NCBI GenBank assembly: GCA_028571685.1 | Contig: CM053141.1 | Coordinates: forward strand, 78,477,833 to 78,541,832 | Length of the DNA stretch: 64,000 nucleotides | Direction: 5' to 3' | Origin: Heterohyrax brucei | Lineage: Eukaryota; Chordata; Mammalia; Hyracoidea; Procaviidae | Shown here: positions 1 through 12,487 of the stretch, one piece after another | Layout: every line of letters starts with the position of its first letter | How positions within the stretch are numbered: position 1 is the stretch's first letter | Made by a program: the position numbers and the translations under genes | Notes under the pieces: generated by a model | Databases searched by the model: none | Told to the model about the DNA's origin: nothing | The model's input: the letters and a program-made list of their open reading frames with translations, nothing else

Positions 1-2046
1 GGGTCCTGCATTGCCTCCTTAAGTATACACTTAATGTTTTTGTTTTTCTAAGCAAAGAGCTTCTTTCAGTATTTTTTGTCATTTCAGTTTGGTTTTTAAA
101 ATCTCAGCTTCTGTTTTCTGCTAATGTCTCAATTTCGTCTTCATAGTTGACAGACAATTTTGCAAGATATATAATTCTCAGTTATAAGTTTTTCTCCTTC
201 AAGGCTTTGAATATGTCATCCCACTGCTTGATTGCCAACATTGGTTCTGCCAAGTCAGAAGAAGGCCTACAGGGCTTCTCTCTGAATGCTAGCTTTGCTT
301 TAAGGTTCACTACCTTAAAGGGCCTCTGTTTATGTTTCATTTCATTAAGCTTGATTATAGTATGTCCTGGTGTCTTTCTTTTGTGCTCTAGTTTTTGTAG
401 CATTCGATACACATCTTGGAAATCTGTGTTCTCCTTTTTTATAACTTCAGGGAAGTTTCCTGTCAACAACTCTAAACAATACTCTCTGTATTTTCAGCTA
501 TCCCTCCCTCCTCAGGAACTCCAATTATTCACAGATTATTCCTCTTGATAGAGTGCCACATGTTTCTTAATGCTTCTTCATTTTTCTTATTTTTCTCTGA
601 TTTCTCCTCATAAATGCTGATGTCAGTTGCTCTATCCTCAAGCTCACTGATGCTGTCTTCCAGTTCCTCAATTCTGCTCTTTTGGCTTTGGATTGAATTG
701 TCTAATTTGGTAATTTTATTACTGATCCACTGGATTTCAGATCACTTGGTGTTCCATCAGTTCAAATAGCTTAATTTTTCATTTTGTTTTGCTGCATTTT
801 GTTTAATTTCTAGGAGGGCTATATATATAATTCTTTTGTACTTGACCTCTGATAGTTTCAGAATGGCTTCTTCATCTGGGAAGTTTTTTTATTCTTTATT
901 TTCGGAGTTTTCTGGACCCATAGTGGACTGTTTCTTTAAGTGATTGACTATGGACTGTTGCCTTCACGCTACCTAGAAGTTGCTTGGTTTGTCTGGTGTT
1001 TCCTCAGCAGGAGCGGAGGCATAGTCTTAAGAGAGGAAATGGTCACCACCTGCCTCTGTGTACTCTAGTGACTGGCCCCAGATGGACTCTCTGGATGGCA
1101 GGCTCTGTCACCTAGCTGGCAAAGACGGTGCTCTACTTTTGGAGTCATTGTGGGGGGCTGTCAGCCTACACTATGATGTGTATCAGTGAAGGGTGGAAGA
1201 GATGCTGCTGGCTGCTCAGCAGTCAGTTCTCCAGGTAGTCTTATTTTAAAGTAGTACTTTACTGCTACGCAAGGAGCTGTCTAACAGCTGCCAAAATCTA
1301 TCAGGCCATCAGGTATGGAGGCCCCACCTTCTAGCTGACAACAAAAGCACCTCAAAGGCTATCCCCAGGTGCTATGACATGGTTCAAAGTAGAGGGGGTT
1401 GCAGCCTTGCTGTCATCCTCTGCCAGGCCCTAACTGTAACTCCAGGGGCTCCACGATTGTAAACACAGCTTTTCTGTGCTTGGGAAGCACTTTCTAGACA
1501 GGGTGTGCTTCTCAGCATGAATATTTCCCCCAGCTAAGGCCTCCGAGTGGGTGACTCCATCTCTTAGCTGACTAAGATGGCGTCCTACCCAAGCTGCTCT
1601 TCCTGCTGTAAAACAGCAGAATCTATGGTGCAGCTCATAAACAAGATGGTGGAGGGCCAGGCTCTCAGTCTGCAGCTGGGCTCTCAATATGTGGCCGTCC
1701 CATACACAGTCTCTCTGCTGCACTATACACTGGTTACTTAAGAAGTGCAGTTCAGCATATTAGCTGGCTCATGCCCAGTCTCTGCCTACCAGATAATAAA
1801 GAAGGCATCAGTACCTCCAGTCTTTCCAAACAGTGAGTTACCTAAAGCAGGACTCACTGTGCACTGTCTCAAGTTAGAGAGGAGTAGTTTCCCGTATACT
1901 GGCACATAGTCAAATCTGACAACACTATGCCAGATCCCAGGGCTCCCCTGATGTCCATGCTGCTCCATTCAATTATCAATCCAGACTTTAGTTCTCAGGG
2001 AAAACTGAGGGGAAGTGTATCTAGTTCACCATGTTGGCCCTGCCTC
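1..2046 (-). mobile_element. LINE-1, 5' UTR and ORF1 part, minus strand
   Basis: Read on the minus strand, this starts near 2,046 with a 5' UTR that includes the phrase caacatggtgaac and an attgataattgaatggag motif. The other L1s here have a related motif near their 5' ends. ORF1 sequence follows; 182-469 encodes the conserved C-terminal part with FREKPCRPSSDLAEPM and WDDIFKALKEKN. It belongs to an older branch than the L1 at 20.7 kb. It runs out of the window at position 1, so whether ORF2 follows is not visible. It lies in the same orientation as ANKRD31. Confidence 0.85.
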
Positions 2047-2280
2047 CAGTGGCCTAAAATTATTAATGAAGTTCTCTCTTTACTATAAAAATAAGGGAGA
2101 GAATGTTTTGATCCAAGTTTTAGTACTCAGTATCATTTAAACAATTACTTTTCTTGAGTCCAGCTCGTAGTTCACTTACAAAATAAGTAGCCTTAAAATA
2201 ATAAAATGAATCCATTAGCCACAAGGGAAAAACTAGTGTCGCGACTCTATAGTCAGATTACTGTAGTGCTGTTCTTGCAG

Positions 2281-4745
2281 GCAAACGCAATGCCGTTAAG
2301 TCAAATCCAACTCACAGCGACCCTTAGGTGTTGTCAAATCAGTTCTGACTAACAACAATCCTGTGTACAACAGAACACACCACCACCCAGTCCTGCACCA
2401 TCCTCACCATCATTGTTACACTTGAGCTTATTGCTGCAGCCGCTGTGTCAGTTCATCTCACTTAACATTTTCTTTTTCACTGACCTTCTGCTTCACTAAG
2501 CATAATGTCCTTCTCCAGGCCTGATCCCTCCTGACAGCATGTTCAAGTCTCACCATTCTTGCTTCTAAGGACAACATTTTGGTTGTATTACTTTCAGGAC
2601 AGATTTGTTCATTCTTTCAGCAATCCATATTCTTCTCTAACATCACAATTTAAAGGCATCAATTCTTCAGTCTTCTTTATTCATCATCAAGTGTTCACAT
2701 ACATAAGAGGTGAATGTATGGCCTGGGTTGTGCACACCTTAGTCATGAAGGTGACATCTTTGCATTTCAACACTTTATAGAGGCATTTTGTGGCAGATTT
2801 GCCTGGTGCAATGCATCTTTTGACTTCTTGACTGCAGCTTCCATGGGTACTCACAGAGGATTCAAGTAAAATGAAATCCTTCATAACTTGAATCTTTTGT
2901 CCACTTATCATGATGTTGCTTAATGGTCCAGCTGCAAGGAGTTTTGTTTTCTTGACATTGAGTTGTAATTCTATACTGAAAGCCTTGGTCTTTCATCTTT
3001 AATAGTTTAGTGCTTCAAGTCCTCTTCACTGTCGGCAAGAAAAATTGTGTCATCTGCATAACACAGGATGTTTATAAGTCTTTCTCCAATCCTGATAACC
3101 CATTCATGTAGTCTACCTTTTCAGATTATCTGCTCAGCATAAGACTGAATAGCCATAGTGAAAGGATTCAACCCTGATACACACCTTTCCCAACTTTAAA
3201 CCACTCAGTGTTCCTTTGTTCCGTTTAAATGACTGTCTGTTGATCTTTGTACAGGTTCGTCATAAGCACAATCAAGAGTTTTAGAATTCACATCTCTCTG
3301 TTATCCATAGTTTGTTATGCTCCACACAATCAAATGACTATGCATGGTCAATAAAACAAAGGTAACTATCTTTCTGATATTCTCTGCTTTCAGCCAACAT
3401 CTAACTGATGTCACCAGTGTTATCACTGGCTCCACGTCCTCTTCGGAATCTGGCTTAAATTTCTGGTAGTTCCTGTTGACACACTGCTGCAGCCACGTTG
3501 GAATGATCTTCAGCAAAATTTTACTTGCATGTGATATTAACTATATTATACAACAATTTCTGCATTCAGAGGGATCACCTTTTGGGGGAACAGGCATAAA
3601 TATAGATCTTTTCCAATCAGTTGGCCAGATAGCTTTATTGTAAATTTCTTGGTGTAGACAAGTGAGTACTTCCAGCACTGTATTTTTTTGTAAAAACATC
3701 TCAGTTGGTATTCTGTCAGTTCCTGCAGCCTTCCTCTTAGGCCAGTGCCTTCAACACAGCTTGGATTTCTTCCTTCAGTGCTGTTGGTTCCTGCTTATAT
3801 GCCACTTCCGGAAATGGTTGACCATCAGCCAATTATTTTCCGTATAGTGACTCTGTATATTCCTTCCATTTTCTTCGGATGCTTCCTGAGTTGTTGGATA
3901 TTTTCCCCACAGAATCTTTCACTAACACAACTCAAGACTGGAATTGTTTTCTTCACTTATTTCAGCTTGAGAAATGCCAAGCATGTTCTTCCCTTTTCAT
4001 TTTTCAAATCCAGATCCATTTTTCAAATTCAGATCTTTCCACATATCATTATAATACTTTGCTCTGTCTTCTCCAGCCTTCCTTTGAAATCTTCTGTTCA
4101 CCTATTTTATTACATTATTTCTTTCTTTCACTTTAGGTACTGGATGTTCAAAAGCAAGTTTCAGAGTCTCTTCTGACACAATTTGGTATTTTCTTTCCTT
4201 CCCATTTTTTTAATAACGTCTTGCTTTCTTCATATATAATTATCTTGATGTCATCTCACAACTTGTCTGGTTTTTGGTCATTTGTGTTCAGTACAACAAA
4301 TCTATTCTTGGGGAAAGTATCTAAATTCAGGTGGGATATATTCAAGGTCATACTTTGGCTCTTACAGACTTGTTCTAATTTTCTTGAGTTTCAACTTGAA
4401 CTTGCATATGAGCAACTGAAGGTCTGTTCCACAACTGGCTCCTGGTCTTGTTCTGACTGATGATACTGAGCTTTTCCATCATCTCTTTCTACAGATGTAG
4501 TCAGTTTCATCCCTAGGTATTCCATCTGGCAAGGTCCATGTGTACAGTCACCATTTATGATGGTGAAAAACGTTCACTGGTCAAATGTTTTCTGAAATAG
4601 ACTGCTGGGTCCTTCTTCCTAGTCTTTCTGAGTCTGGAAGCTTAGCCACCAGTGATCATACTGGTATTTAATGAATGCTGGGGGCATAGTTTCCAGCAGC
4701 ACAGTAACTTACAACTTCTCACAGCAAGACAAACTGACAGATACA
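2281..4745 (-). mobile_element. RTE (BovB-like) LINE, internally deleted
   Basis: The element reads on the minus strand. Its 3' end near 2,281 has the AfroSINE-like tail and a GGTCAG-AAAAAGAGGA type segment; reverse-transcriptase remnants lie between about 3,000 and 4,150, and the 5' region near 4,600-4,745. Compared with the copy at 16.2-19.0 kb, a block of roughly 0.7 kb holding the endonuclease is missing near 4,572. Many stops show it is dead. Confidence 0.8.
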
Positions 4746-4883
4746 TGAAGGCAGACTGCTATAGCATCATTTTCAGTAAAAGGTAAATCCAACAATAGTT
4801 ACAATAACTGGCTTATAACAAAGAAAACCTAGTCAGGAAGGCAATGTACTTTAAATTTCAGAAATTCATTTGGATCAGAAGAT

Positions 4884-5059
4884 GGAACCCTGCTGGAGTT
4901 GCAATTAAGAGCTATGGCTGTTAACCAAAAAGTTGGCAGTTAGAACCACCAGGCACTCCTTAGAAGCACTATGGGGCAATTCTATTTTGTCCTGTAGGGT
5001 TGCTATGAGTTAGGACCAGTTTGATGGCAAAGGGCTTGGTTTTCTTTTTTCTTTTTGGT
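4884..5059 (+). mobile_element. AfroSINE (plus)
   Basis: A diverged AfroSINE: ggaaccctgctgg start, tRNA-like region with gttggcagtt, then the tctattttgtcctgtagggt and gctatgagttagga blocks, ending in a T-rich ttggttttc tail. It lies antisense to ANKRD31. Confidence 0.85.
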
Positions 5060-6654
5060 TAGATCAAGAAAAATCTTTTCTAAGAGACTTATCAAATTAC
5101 AGTTTTAGACAAGTTATTAGAATAGAACTCCCTGAGTTAGTGTTGACACTTGATCATTAAGTGTATTGTGCCAAGATGTGTCCCATTTTCCTCTGGTATT
5201 AAGTAGTTCTTGTACGAACTCATACAGTGCCCTGAATATTTATTGCACTCTTCATTAAAATTGCTGGCTGTGTGTTTCTTATTCATCTTTGGTCATTAGG
5301 CTCTAGCACTACATCGTGCTTGACACATAACAGACCCTAAATGAATAAGCGTAGTAGACATTTGTTGTTTTGCCTGCTTACCACTCATCTGATAGGTAGT
5401 GCTCTGAAAAGAAGGTCCATGAGTTCCTAACTACCTAGATTCCTGAAGCTGCTTTTACTCCTGACTTTTCTAAGACACGGTTCTTAGTTTTTCATTTATT
5501 ATTTCAGCTGTCCTACTAAGAAATTCCCTTTTCTACTACCTAAGGTGATTATCACCAAAGAATTCTTAACTGTTAATGTAGGTATAGCTGTATTATTCGC
5601 CCTTAGGAAGACTCAGCATTTTAGCAAATGATGGACTAACGTTGATTCTGATTGGAGAAAATTCCAGAGCTTATAGCAAGGATCACTCACTTTACATCTG
5701 GAATGACTCAGATTAAACTTTCATGTGGAAAGAGGTAATTCAAAGGGTAGAAACCTCTGTTGTTCAAGATGGTGTTGTTAAGTGCAGATGACTGACTCAT
5801 AGTGAACAGCATAAAACACTGCCTGGTCCCTCTACAGGGGAAATACTTACTGGAGAAAATTTTATTAAAATATGGTTTAAGAAAAGTAAATGAAACACAT
5901 ACATATTTCTTGAATTGAAAGAATTTGTTTTTCTGTTCTGTTTTAGAGGACTGACATACCCATTTATTCAACACTTACTGAATGTCTACTATGTATCACG
6001 TACTTTAGTACTCATCTGTAAACAAAGACTAAGATCTGTCAACAACCCTGTGAGTAAACTGGAAAGCGGGTTTTCCTGCCCTCGAGTCATGATGAATGCA
6101 ATGCTGGCCAATATCTTTATTGCAACCTAGTGAGAGACTCTCATCCAGAACCATTCATCTAAACTTCTTCCAGATTTCCAACACTCAGAAACTATGGTGG
6201 ATACTGAATGTTTGCAGTTTTAAGGTGCTAAGATGTGGGGTAATTGTGACATAGGAAGAGGTAACCAATATAGTGAGAGTGGAAAGCAGCCAAGTGTCAC
6301 TATTAAATAGGGAAGTTTAGGCCATATTTGGAAGGATGCATTTGAACTAAGACTTGAAGGACGTGAAGAAAGCATACCTGAAAAACATCAAGAGGCCAGT
6401 GTTAAAATTCAAGTAGTGGGGCAAAAAAGTGGTAAGAGAAGCAGCTAACAAGCGACCAGTTGATACAGGGATTTGTAGGTCATTGTAAAGATACTGACTT
6501 TTTTCTTAGCTGAAATGGAAAACCACTGCAGGGTTTTACGTGGAGCAGTGTTGTGATCGTACAAAGAAAGCAAAAACAAAAAAGAATCTAACAGATGTAT
6601 TAGAAGACTATAAACAATATGCCATGTATTTAAATACAACACCACAAGAATCTT
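5060..6654. other. Intron sequence with old repeat fragments
   Basis: No exon was found. A segment near 5,270-5,360 (gcttgacacataacagacc, then aatgaataa) looks like an L2 3' end. A segment near 5,945-6,075 (attcaacacttactgaatg to caaccctgtgagtaaactgg) looks like MIR. The block 6,270-6,560 reads like another ancient interspersed repeat whose family I cannot name. Confidence 0.45.
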
Positions 6655-6857
6655 TTTTTTGTGGTAGTACCTCAGCCCTCCCATCCACATCACACCATTA
6701 AAATGAACTGAACTGCAAAATAACTTGATGTGCAGTGGTCAGTAAAAAAAAAGCTTTTTTTTTTTCTGACCACTGTACTGCAAAAACCACTGCACATCAA
6801 GTTCTTTGGCAGTTGCTGTAATGCGAATTGGAGGGCTAAGGTACTGCCATAAAGAGA
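6655..6857. repeat. Palindromic MITE-like element, about 200 bp
   Basis: The left arm (about 6,661-6,755) and the right arm (about 6,756-6,853) are inverted copies of each other. A perfect core, ACTTGATGTGCAGTGG, is found at 6,723-6,738 and inverted at about 6,786-6,801. The outer arms match more loosely (gtacctcagccctcc against gtaccttagccctcc). The centre is a run of A, then gc, then a run of T. The right arm carries an extra 17-bp duplication of the cagtgg end. The shape is that of a non-autonomous DNA transposon; I do not recognise the family. Confidence 0.65.
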
Positions 6858-7239
6858 AGATGTTTATGGTATGGAAATAAATAATCCTAGCCATATTCAT
6901 TGAAAAGAATAAAATCAAATACAATTGATGTCATATTAGTCAAAAGATTATGGTGAGGCAGAACCCAGAAAATTATAAAAAGTCTTTTAAGTGTCCGCAA
7001 TATACAACCTGGAGAAAAGAACATTTAATATTATCTTCCTTTTCTTTTAGATTCTTTCCACTATGTGCCTTGACATAAAGGCCTGCATACTTTATTACAA
7101 GCATGGAATGAGGGTACCACTGAATAGGCTTTCTCAAAACTTAAAAGGAAAATTAATTTAAATTCTGTAACTCTAAATTCACTTCTTCTGACTGCTTATT
7201 AACATGATAAACAGAGAAAACAAGATAGTTTAATCTCAC

Positions 7240-7384
7240 CCCATAAATGATGTTTTTTCTGTTTAATAACATATCTCTCAAGGAGGCGCTTCATACGTAA
7301 ATCCTTGGCTTCATCCAAAGCACAATTTCCACTGTCACTTTTAAGTAATGGATCAGCTCCATTCAGGAGAAGTAACTCTGCCAC
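7240..7384 (-). CDS. ANKRD31: ANKRD31 coding exon h (end of ankyrin block)
   Basis: This exon has 145 nt, phase 0 to 1, with acceptor cttcctctag before GTGGCAGAG and donor GGG followed by gtgaga. It encodes VAELLLLNGADPLLKSDSGN, which finishes ankyrin repeat 3. A capping segment with CALDEAKDLRMKRLLERYV and a basic tail, KQKKHHLWG, follow. The ALDEA and MKRLLERY pattern is common at the C-terminal cap of ankyrin blocks. It is the last exon I can find before the left edge, so the gene continues below position 1. Confidence 0.93.
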
Positions 7385-8945
7385 CTAGAGGAAGAACATT
7401 CACATTAGAGAGCTCAGACAAAAGGCATTACAGCAAATCTGCAAACAATTCTAGTTAACATCGAATATCTCTTTCAACAACACAGAGTTTGGGTTCACCT
7501 ACATTATCTTTGTAACTGTATTTTTTATGAATCAATTGCTACTGATGTACAACTTACTGATATCCAAATCCCTTCACTTCAAAGAGAGAGAAGAGTGTTG
7601 GTGCTGCTACTGCTCTGCAGACTCTCCCAGAGAAAACAGTCTTTAATCTGTTACTACTCCTGAAGTAACCTCTTCTCAGGTGTGCTCTCCGCTTCCAGCC
7701 CTGCAGCCTCTAAGAAAAATGACTTCTCCCACTTTTCACATACACATTTTACTAGTATCTGATACACTCTACATTATACCTATTTCTTACATATCTATTT
7801 CTCCTACCATGCTCTAAAGGGTAAGGACTATTTTCCTTTTTAAAGTAATTTATTACTTTTGAATAGGAAATTAATGAAAATGATTGAAAATGCAGATGGC
7901 GGTACATGATAAAAAACAAAAAACTCGCCTCCGACACCCCAGTCCTCTAGCTACTTAATTCATTTTTTTTTTTTCCTCTGTCAGCCCTGATTAGTTTCTT
8001 CCAAATTTTTCCAGTTAGGGTACTATGTATACATACATACACATATGCATATATACACATACATGTATATATACTTTTTTCTTACACAAGTGGCCATGCA
8101 CTGTATCTATTCCTCTGTATCTTGCTTTCCTTTCCCCCAACTAACAGCAGACCTTGGAGATTGTTCCACATCAATATAGACTGAACTGTTTCATACCTTT
8201 CAGCAGCTGAATATCATATGAATGTAATATAACTTATTTATTAGTACCCTACTGATGGTTAAGTTGCTTACAAGCTTTTGCTACACATAGCTGTCCCAAT
8301 AATTTTTATATTCTCAGTGCCATTTCAGCATCTGGCATACATTAAATGCTCAATAAATACTGCTTAATAATAGAATGAATGTACAGCAAGGAGGATACAG
8401 AGGCTAGGCTCTAAAGAGCATTACACTAAAAAAAGCGCAAACCTCCACATCAGTGTCTAGAATCAAAGGGAGAGTCTTAATTTCTGTAAACTTGTATGTA
8501 CTGAAAAATAAAAGATATGTGTATAGTTCCTTTTCTAAGAAAGCATTCTAGCTTGTTAAAATAGTTTGAATACTTTTCTCTAGCTTTTCCTATCAAGTTT
8601 GGTATCATTCACAAATGTGATAGGTATCCTTTACTCATTATCTTCTATAATAATGAAAATGATTATAATACATTTACATTACTTAATTTTTTCAACAAAT
8701 TATGCATCTGTTTCTTGCAATAATACAAAAGAAGTCTCAAGTATGTATTTTGAGACTACTTTGTAATCATTTCTGTACTCTAGGTTGTGTATGATTTTGT
8801 GTGTGAGAGATAGATAATGTATGTCTCTTTTTTATATCAATAGTAGTTCTTACATATTATATAAGCAATATTTACATGTTACAAAAAATTATGAAATTAT
8901 GGAAAGGTATTAAATGGAAAGTAAAAGCTCCTTCCACACTTACTA
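7385..8945. other. Intron sequence with old L1 and a microsatellite
   Basis: No exon was found. About 7,940-8,300 resembles the reverse complement of an old L1 end region (cttggagattgttccacat, then tactgatggttaagttgctt). Inside it, 8,028-8,078 is a TA/CA-rich microsatellite (tacatacatac and atatata units). The phrase ctggcatacattaaatgctc near 8,330 looks like an L2 3' end. The rest is AT-rich with no feature I can name. Confidence 0.5.
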
Positions 8946-9430
8946 CAGTAGGCTGAAAACACACTCTTACCCCCGAATATTCACATACTAAGCTCTGGAA
9001 TCTATAAAAGTTACCTTATTTGCAAAAAGAATCTTTGCAGATACATGTAACTAAGTTAAGAACCTCAAGATGAGATTATCCTGGTGGGCCCTAAATGTCA
9101 CCATGTGTTCTTATAAGAAACAGGCATAGGGAGACTGCATACACAGCACACGCGTGCACACACACAGAGTAATGTGAAGACAGAGGCAGAGACTCCAGTG
9201 ATGCAGCCACAAGCCACAGAAAGCTGACAGCCATGACAAGCTGAAAAAGACAAGAAATGGATTCTCCTCTACTGCCTCTGGAGGGAGTGCAGCCCTGCTG
9301 ATACTTCGATTTTGGACCAGCAAAACTGATTTCATGCTTCTGGCCTTCAGAACTAAGAAGGAATAAATTTCTGTTGTTTTAAGCCATCAGTTTTGTAGTA
9401 ATCTATTAGAGCAGCTACAGGCAACTAGTG
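8946..9430 (+). mobile_element. MLT1-type LTR fossil (ERVL-MaLR)
   Basis: The sequence follows the MLT1 LTR pattern: tgggccctaaatgtcacc and ttcttataagaaacagg in the middle, then aataaatttctgttgtttta with a polyadenylation signal, and an end near gcagctacaggcaactagtg. It is a mammal-wide family, so the insertion predates placental radiation. It is broken in many places. Confidence 0.8.
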
Positions 9431-10500
9431 TGGACTTTGGTACTGGGAAACGACATGCTGTTGTAACAGATACCTAAAACCGTGGATGTGGCTCTGGAAC
9501 TGCATAACGAGTAGACGTTAGAAGAATTTTAGGCATATGACAGGAAATACCTAGATTACCTTTAATAGGCTGCTGGAAGAAAGACAGATGTTAAAATCTC
9601 TGCCAGTGAGGGCTCAGGAAGAAGTGGAGAACACAGCAGAGAAAGACAGTGTCATCTCAGAGAATACATATATCATCACACTCAGGACGCTGGTAAGAAT
9701 ATGAATGTTAAAGTCACTGTTGGTGAAAGTACAGAAGGAAATGGAGGTACATGTATTGGAAACTGTGGGAAAGGAGATCTTTGTTATATTGCAGCAGAAC
9801 CCTGCTGAACTGTGTTGTAGAGTTGTATGGAAAGTATAACTTGTAAGCAATGAACCTAGATATTCAGTTGAGGAGACTTTCCAGCAAAGTGTTGAAGAAG
9901 ATACAACATGGTTTTTTTCTCATAGCTTACAATAACGTATGGAAAGAAAAAAATAAATTGAGGGAAGAACTGTTAAGGAAAAATAAACCAGCACTTGATA
10001 ATTTGGGAAATTCTCAGCCTATCCAGTCTGGAAAATATCTAAAATTAGGAGATTCACTACTAAGAAAGACTGTTTTGGAGAAAAGTGTGTGGCCAGATAA
10101 TTTTTTTTAGTATTGAGGAGATTAGCCATGGGACTTAACAGATCCACTCAACCATCTCAGCAGAAGCCAGGAATACAGTAATAATTACTCAGGAAAGATC
10201 CTTGAAAGACCCTTTTGTTTAGTCAAATGAATCCCCATGACATACATAGGAAAACCACAAGTTTCTGGTGAACGTAGGATCAGCAAAAACACTACCAGAC
10301 TGGACTGAAAGGAACAGAGACAGAATGAAATGAAGACCTGCCAAAATTCTAGAGGCAGGAAACAGAATGATAAAACTACTCAGCTAAATACATGTACTAT
10401 CCTTAAAGAAAAAGGAAAGATAACATTGAGAGCAGGACCTCAGGCCAAGAGCTAGCATTTAGTGAAGACTAACATCTGAGTATGAAACCAATACAGGAAG
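9431..10500 (+). mobile_element. MaLR internal fossil following the LTR
   Basis: Directly after the LTR comes tggactttggtactgggaaa, which is how MaLR internal regions begin, followed by degenerate non-coding internal sequence. The right limit is uncertain and no second LTR was seen. The 86-residue open frame at 9,850 is chance. The element is ancient and heavily broken. Confidence 0.6.
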
Positions 10501-10849
10501 ACTAGACAGTAGCTTCATACGGACATCAGAGTAAGCCAAGGCAAGCCAAGGCAAGTGCCTCTGATTAAAATGACTGTCATCTTGAAATAGTCTACACTGT
10601 TTCAAGAAAACTGCCAAGGCTGTTTTCTCTAAGGAATAAGTGGAAATAGAAACTTCTGAGTTACTAGTTCCTGGCTGAATGAAGGCGAAACTCAAACTCC
10701 CTGAACAGTGAAAGGAATTTTTAAGTCACACTGGACCCAACAGCAAAAGGTAATGACCTTTCTGGTTCAGAACTTGGAAGTGGTTCCATAGATACCATGA
10801 ACTCTGAACAGAGAGAAAAAGGAACAAAGGACAATGAATGGAACTTCAG

Positions 10850-11275
10850 GAAAATATGAAACATCATAAAATATATTAGCATATAATAATGAGAGGCCCA
10901 GGAAAGATGAAAGAGATCAAAAAAAATTTTTTTGAAGAAATAATATATTAAAACTTCCCAAATTTGATGGAGAATATCAACTACCTATCAATAGCCAATA
11001 AGCTCAACAAAACCCAAACAGGATAAACATAAAGGAATACACACTTAGACTCATCACAGTCAAAATGTCAAAACCCAAAGACAATCTTGAAAGCAGTTAG
11101 AGAAAAACAACTTATTTCAACAGGAACTCCAGCGATTAATAGCTGATGTCTCATTACAAAAAGTAAAGGTCAGAAGGCGTGTGATGCATAGTTAACATGC
11201 TGAAAGAGAAAAGCTACCAACCAAGAGTCTCATATCCAACAAACTAGCATTCAAAGTGAAGGGAAAATCACCTGG
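10850..11275 (+). mobile_element. Old L1 ORF1 fragment
   Basis: Phrases such as atagccaataagctcaacaa, cacagtcaaaatgtcaaaac and cttgaaagcagttagagaaa are those of the ORF1 3' half of ancient mammalian L1. The fragment is not coding. From 11,276 to 11,879 I see no gene or clear repeat. Confidence 0.65.
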
Positions 11276-11879
11276 TGGTATGTGGTCATTCCAGCATGCT
11301 TGTGTAGAGGTCTATGGGGACAAACTTCTGTGATACAGGATGAAAAAATGTTAACCTCCTAAAGTACTGCTAGCACACTAAGAAGGGTGATGCCCTGTTG
11401 GTCTACACCACAGCAACTTTCCCCATCCCATCTCTGCTTATGTTAAGTACATCTTCTGCAAGTATCTAAGCAGATCTCTCTGATCTCAGTTGATTAATGC
11501 CCTTTCCCACTCTAAGAGTTTTGAAGTTAGGGGAAACTTCAAATACATACAACAAACAGTATCTTCAGCACATGCCTCAGCCCTGCAATGCAGGGCTTAG
11601 ACCAGAAAAATATATAGGAAGCTCACAGCATATAAGGTTTCTAAGACAAACTCATGTGAAGTAATTCATATTATTTAATGTTATCATTTATTGTAGTTAG
11701 TATTAACCAACTGGAATCAGAGTAGCAGTAAACAAGCAATATAGCTCTGCTGGTGTACACTGGCGGATCAACACTGGTAGGTTCTCATGTCTTATGCTGA
11801 CTCTGAAAATAATATCAGGCTTCCACAATACTGCAAATCTCCTATGAGAACTGAACATCAATTGCATAACAGTCTAAAA

Positions 11880-12056
11880 AGGAAGCCCAAGCCAAGCCAA
11901 GCACATTACCCTTGAGTTGTTTCTGACTCACAGTAACCCTACAGGAGAGAGTATAACTGCCCTATACAGTTTCCAAGGAGTGTCTGGTGTATCAGAACTG
12001 CCAACCTTCTGGTTAGTAGCCATAGTTCTTAATCACTATGGTACTAGGATTTCCAT
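11880..12056 (-). mobile_element. AfroSINE (minus), array member 1
   Basis: An inverted AfroSINE: tail side aagcccaagccaagccaagc, middle gagttgtttctgactcacag, tRNA-like end tatggtactaggatttcc. Confidence 0.88.
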
Positions 12057-12061
12057 AAAAA

Positions 12062-12232
12062 AGGGAAACCCAAACCCACTGTCGTCAAGTTGATTCCAAC
12101 TCATAGTGATGCTATAGGACAGAGTAGAACTTCCCCATAGAGTTTCCAAGGAGCACCTGATGGATCCAAACTGCCAACTTTTTTGGTTAGCAGCCATCAC
12201 ACTTAACCACTACAGCACCAGGATTTCCATAA
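12062..12232 (-). mobile_element. AfroSINE (minus), array member 2
   Basis: An inverted copy close to consensus: aaacccaaacccactgtcgt, then ttgattccaactcatagtga and end agcaccaggatttcc. It starts 5 bp after member 1. Confidence 0.9.
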
Positions 12233-12249
12233 AAAAGGAATGCAAGTTT

Positions 12250-12292
12250 AAAATACACACACATACATACATACACATGTATGTGTGTATAT
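12250..12292. repeat. CA/TA microsatellite
   Basis: A short run of acac and atac units (acacacacatacatacatac) lies between two AfroSINEs, probably grown from a SINE tail. Confidence 0.75.
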
Positions 12293-12324
12293 GAAACCAA
12301 AATATGTTCTGTATAGTTATTAAC

Positions 12325-12484
12325 CAAGCTCGTCCCTGTCAAGCCAATTCTGACTCTTACTGACCTTACAGAACAGAGCAGAACTGTCCCACAGAGCTTC
12401 CAAGGAACAACTGGTGGATTCAAACTGCTGACATTTTCATTAGCAGCCGTAACACTTAACCACTATGCCACCAGGGTTTCCATA
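12325..12484 (-). mobile_element. AfroSINE (minus), array member 3
   Basis: An inverted copy: gtccctgtcaagccaattct, cagagcttccaaggaacaac, end atgccaccagggtttcc. Confidence 0.88.
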
Positions 12485-12487
12485 GTT

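Noticed and set aside
9850-10110. 86-residue frame beginning MNLDIQLRRLSS
   Set aside because: It falls in MaLR internal fossil sequence, which is non-coding.
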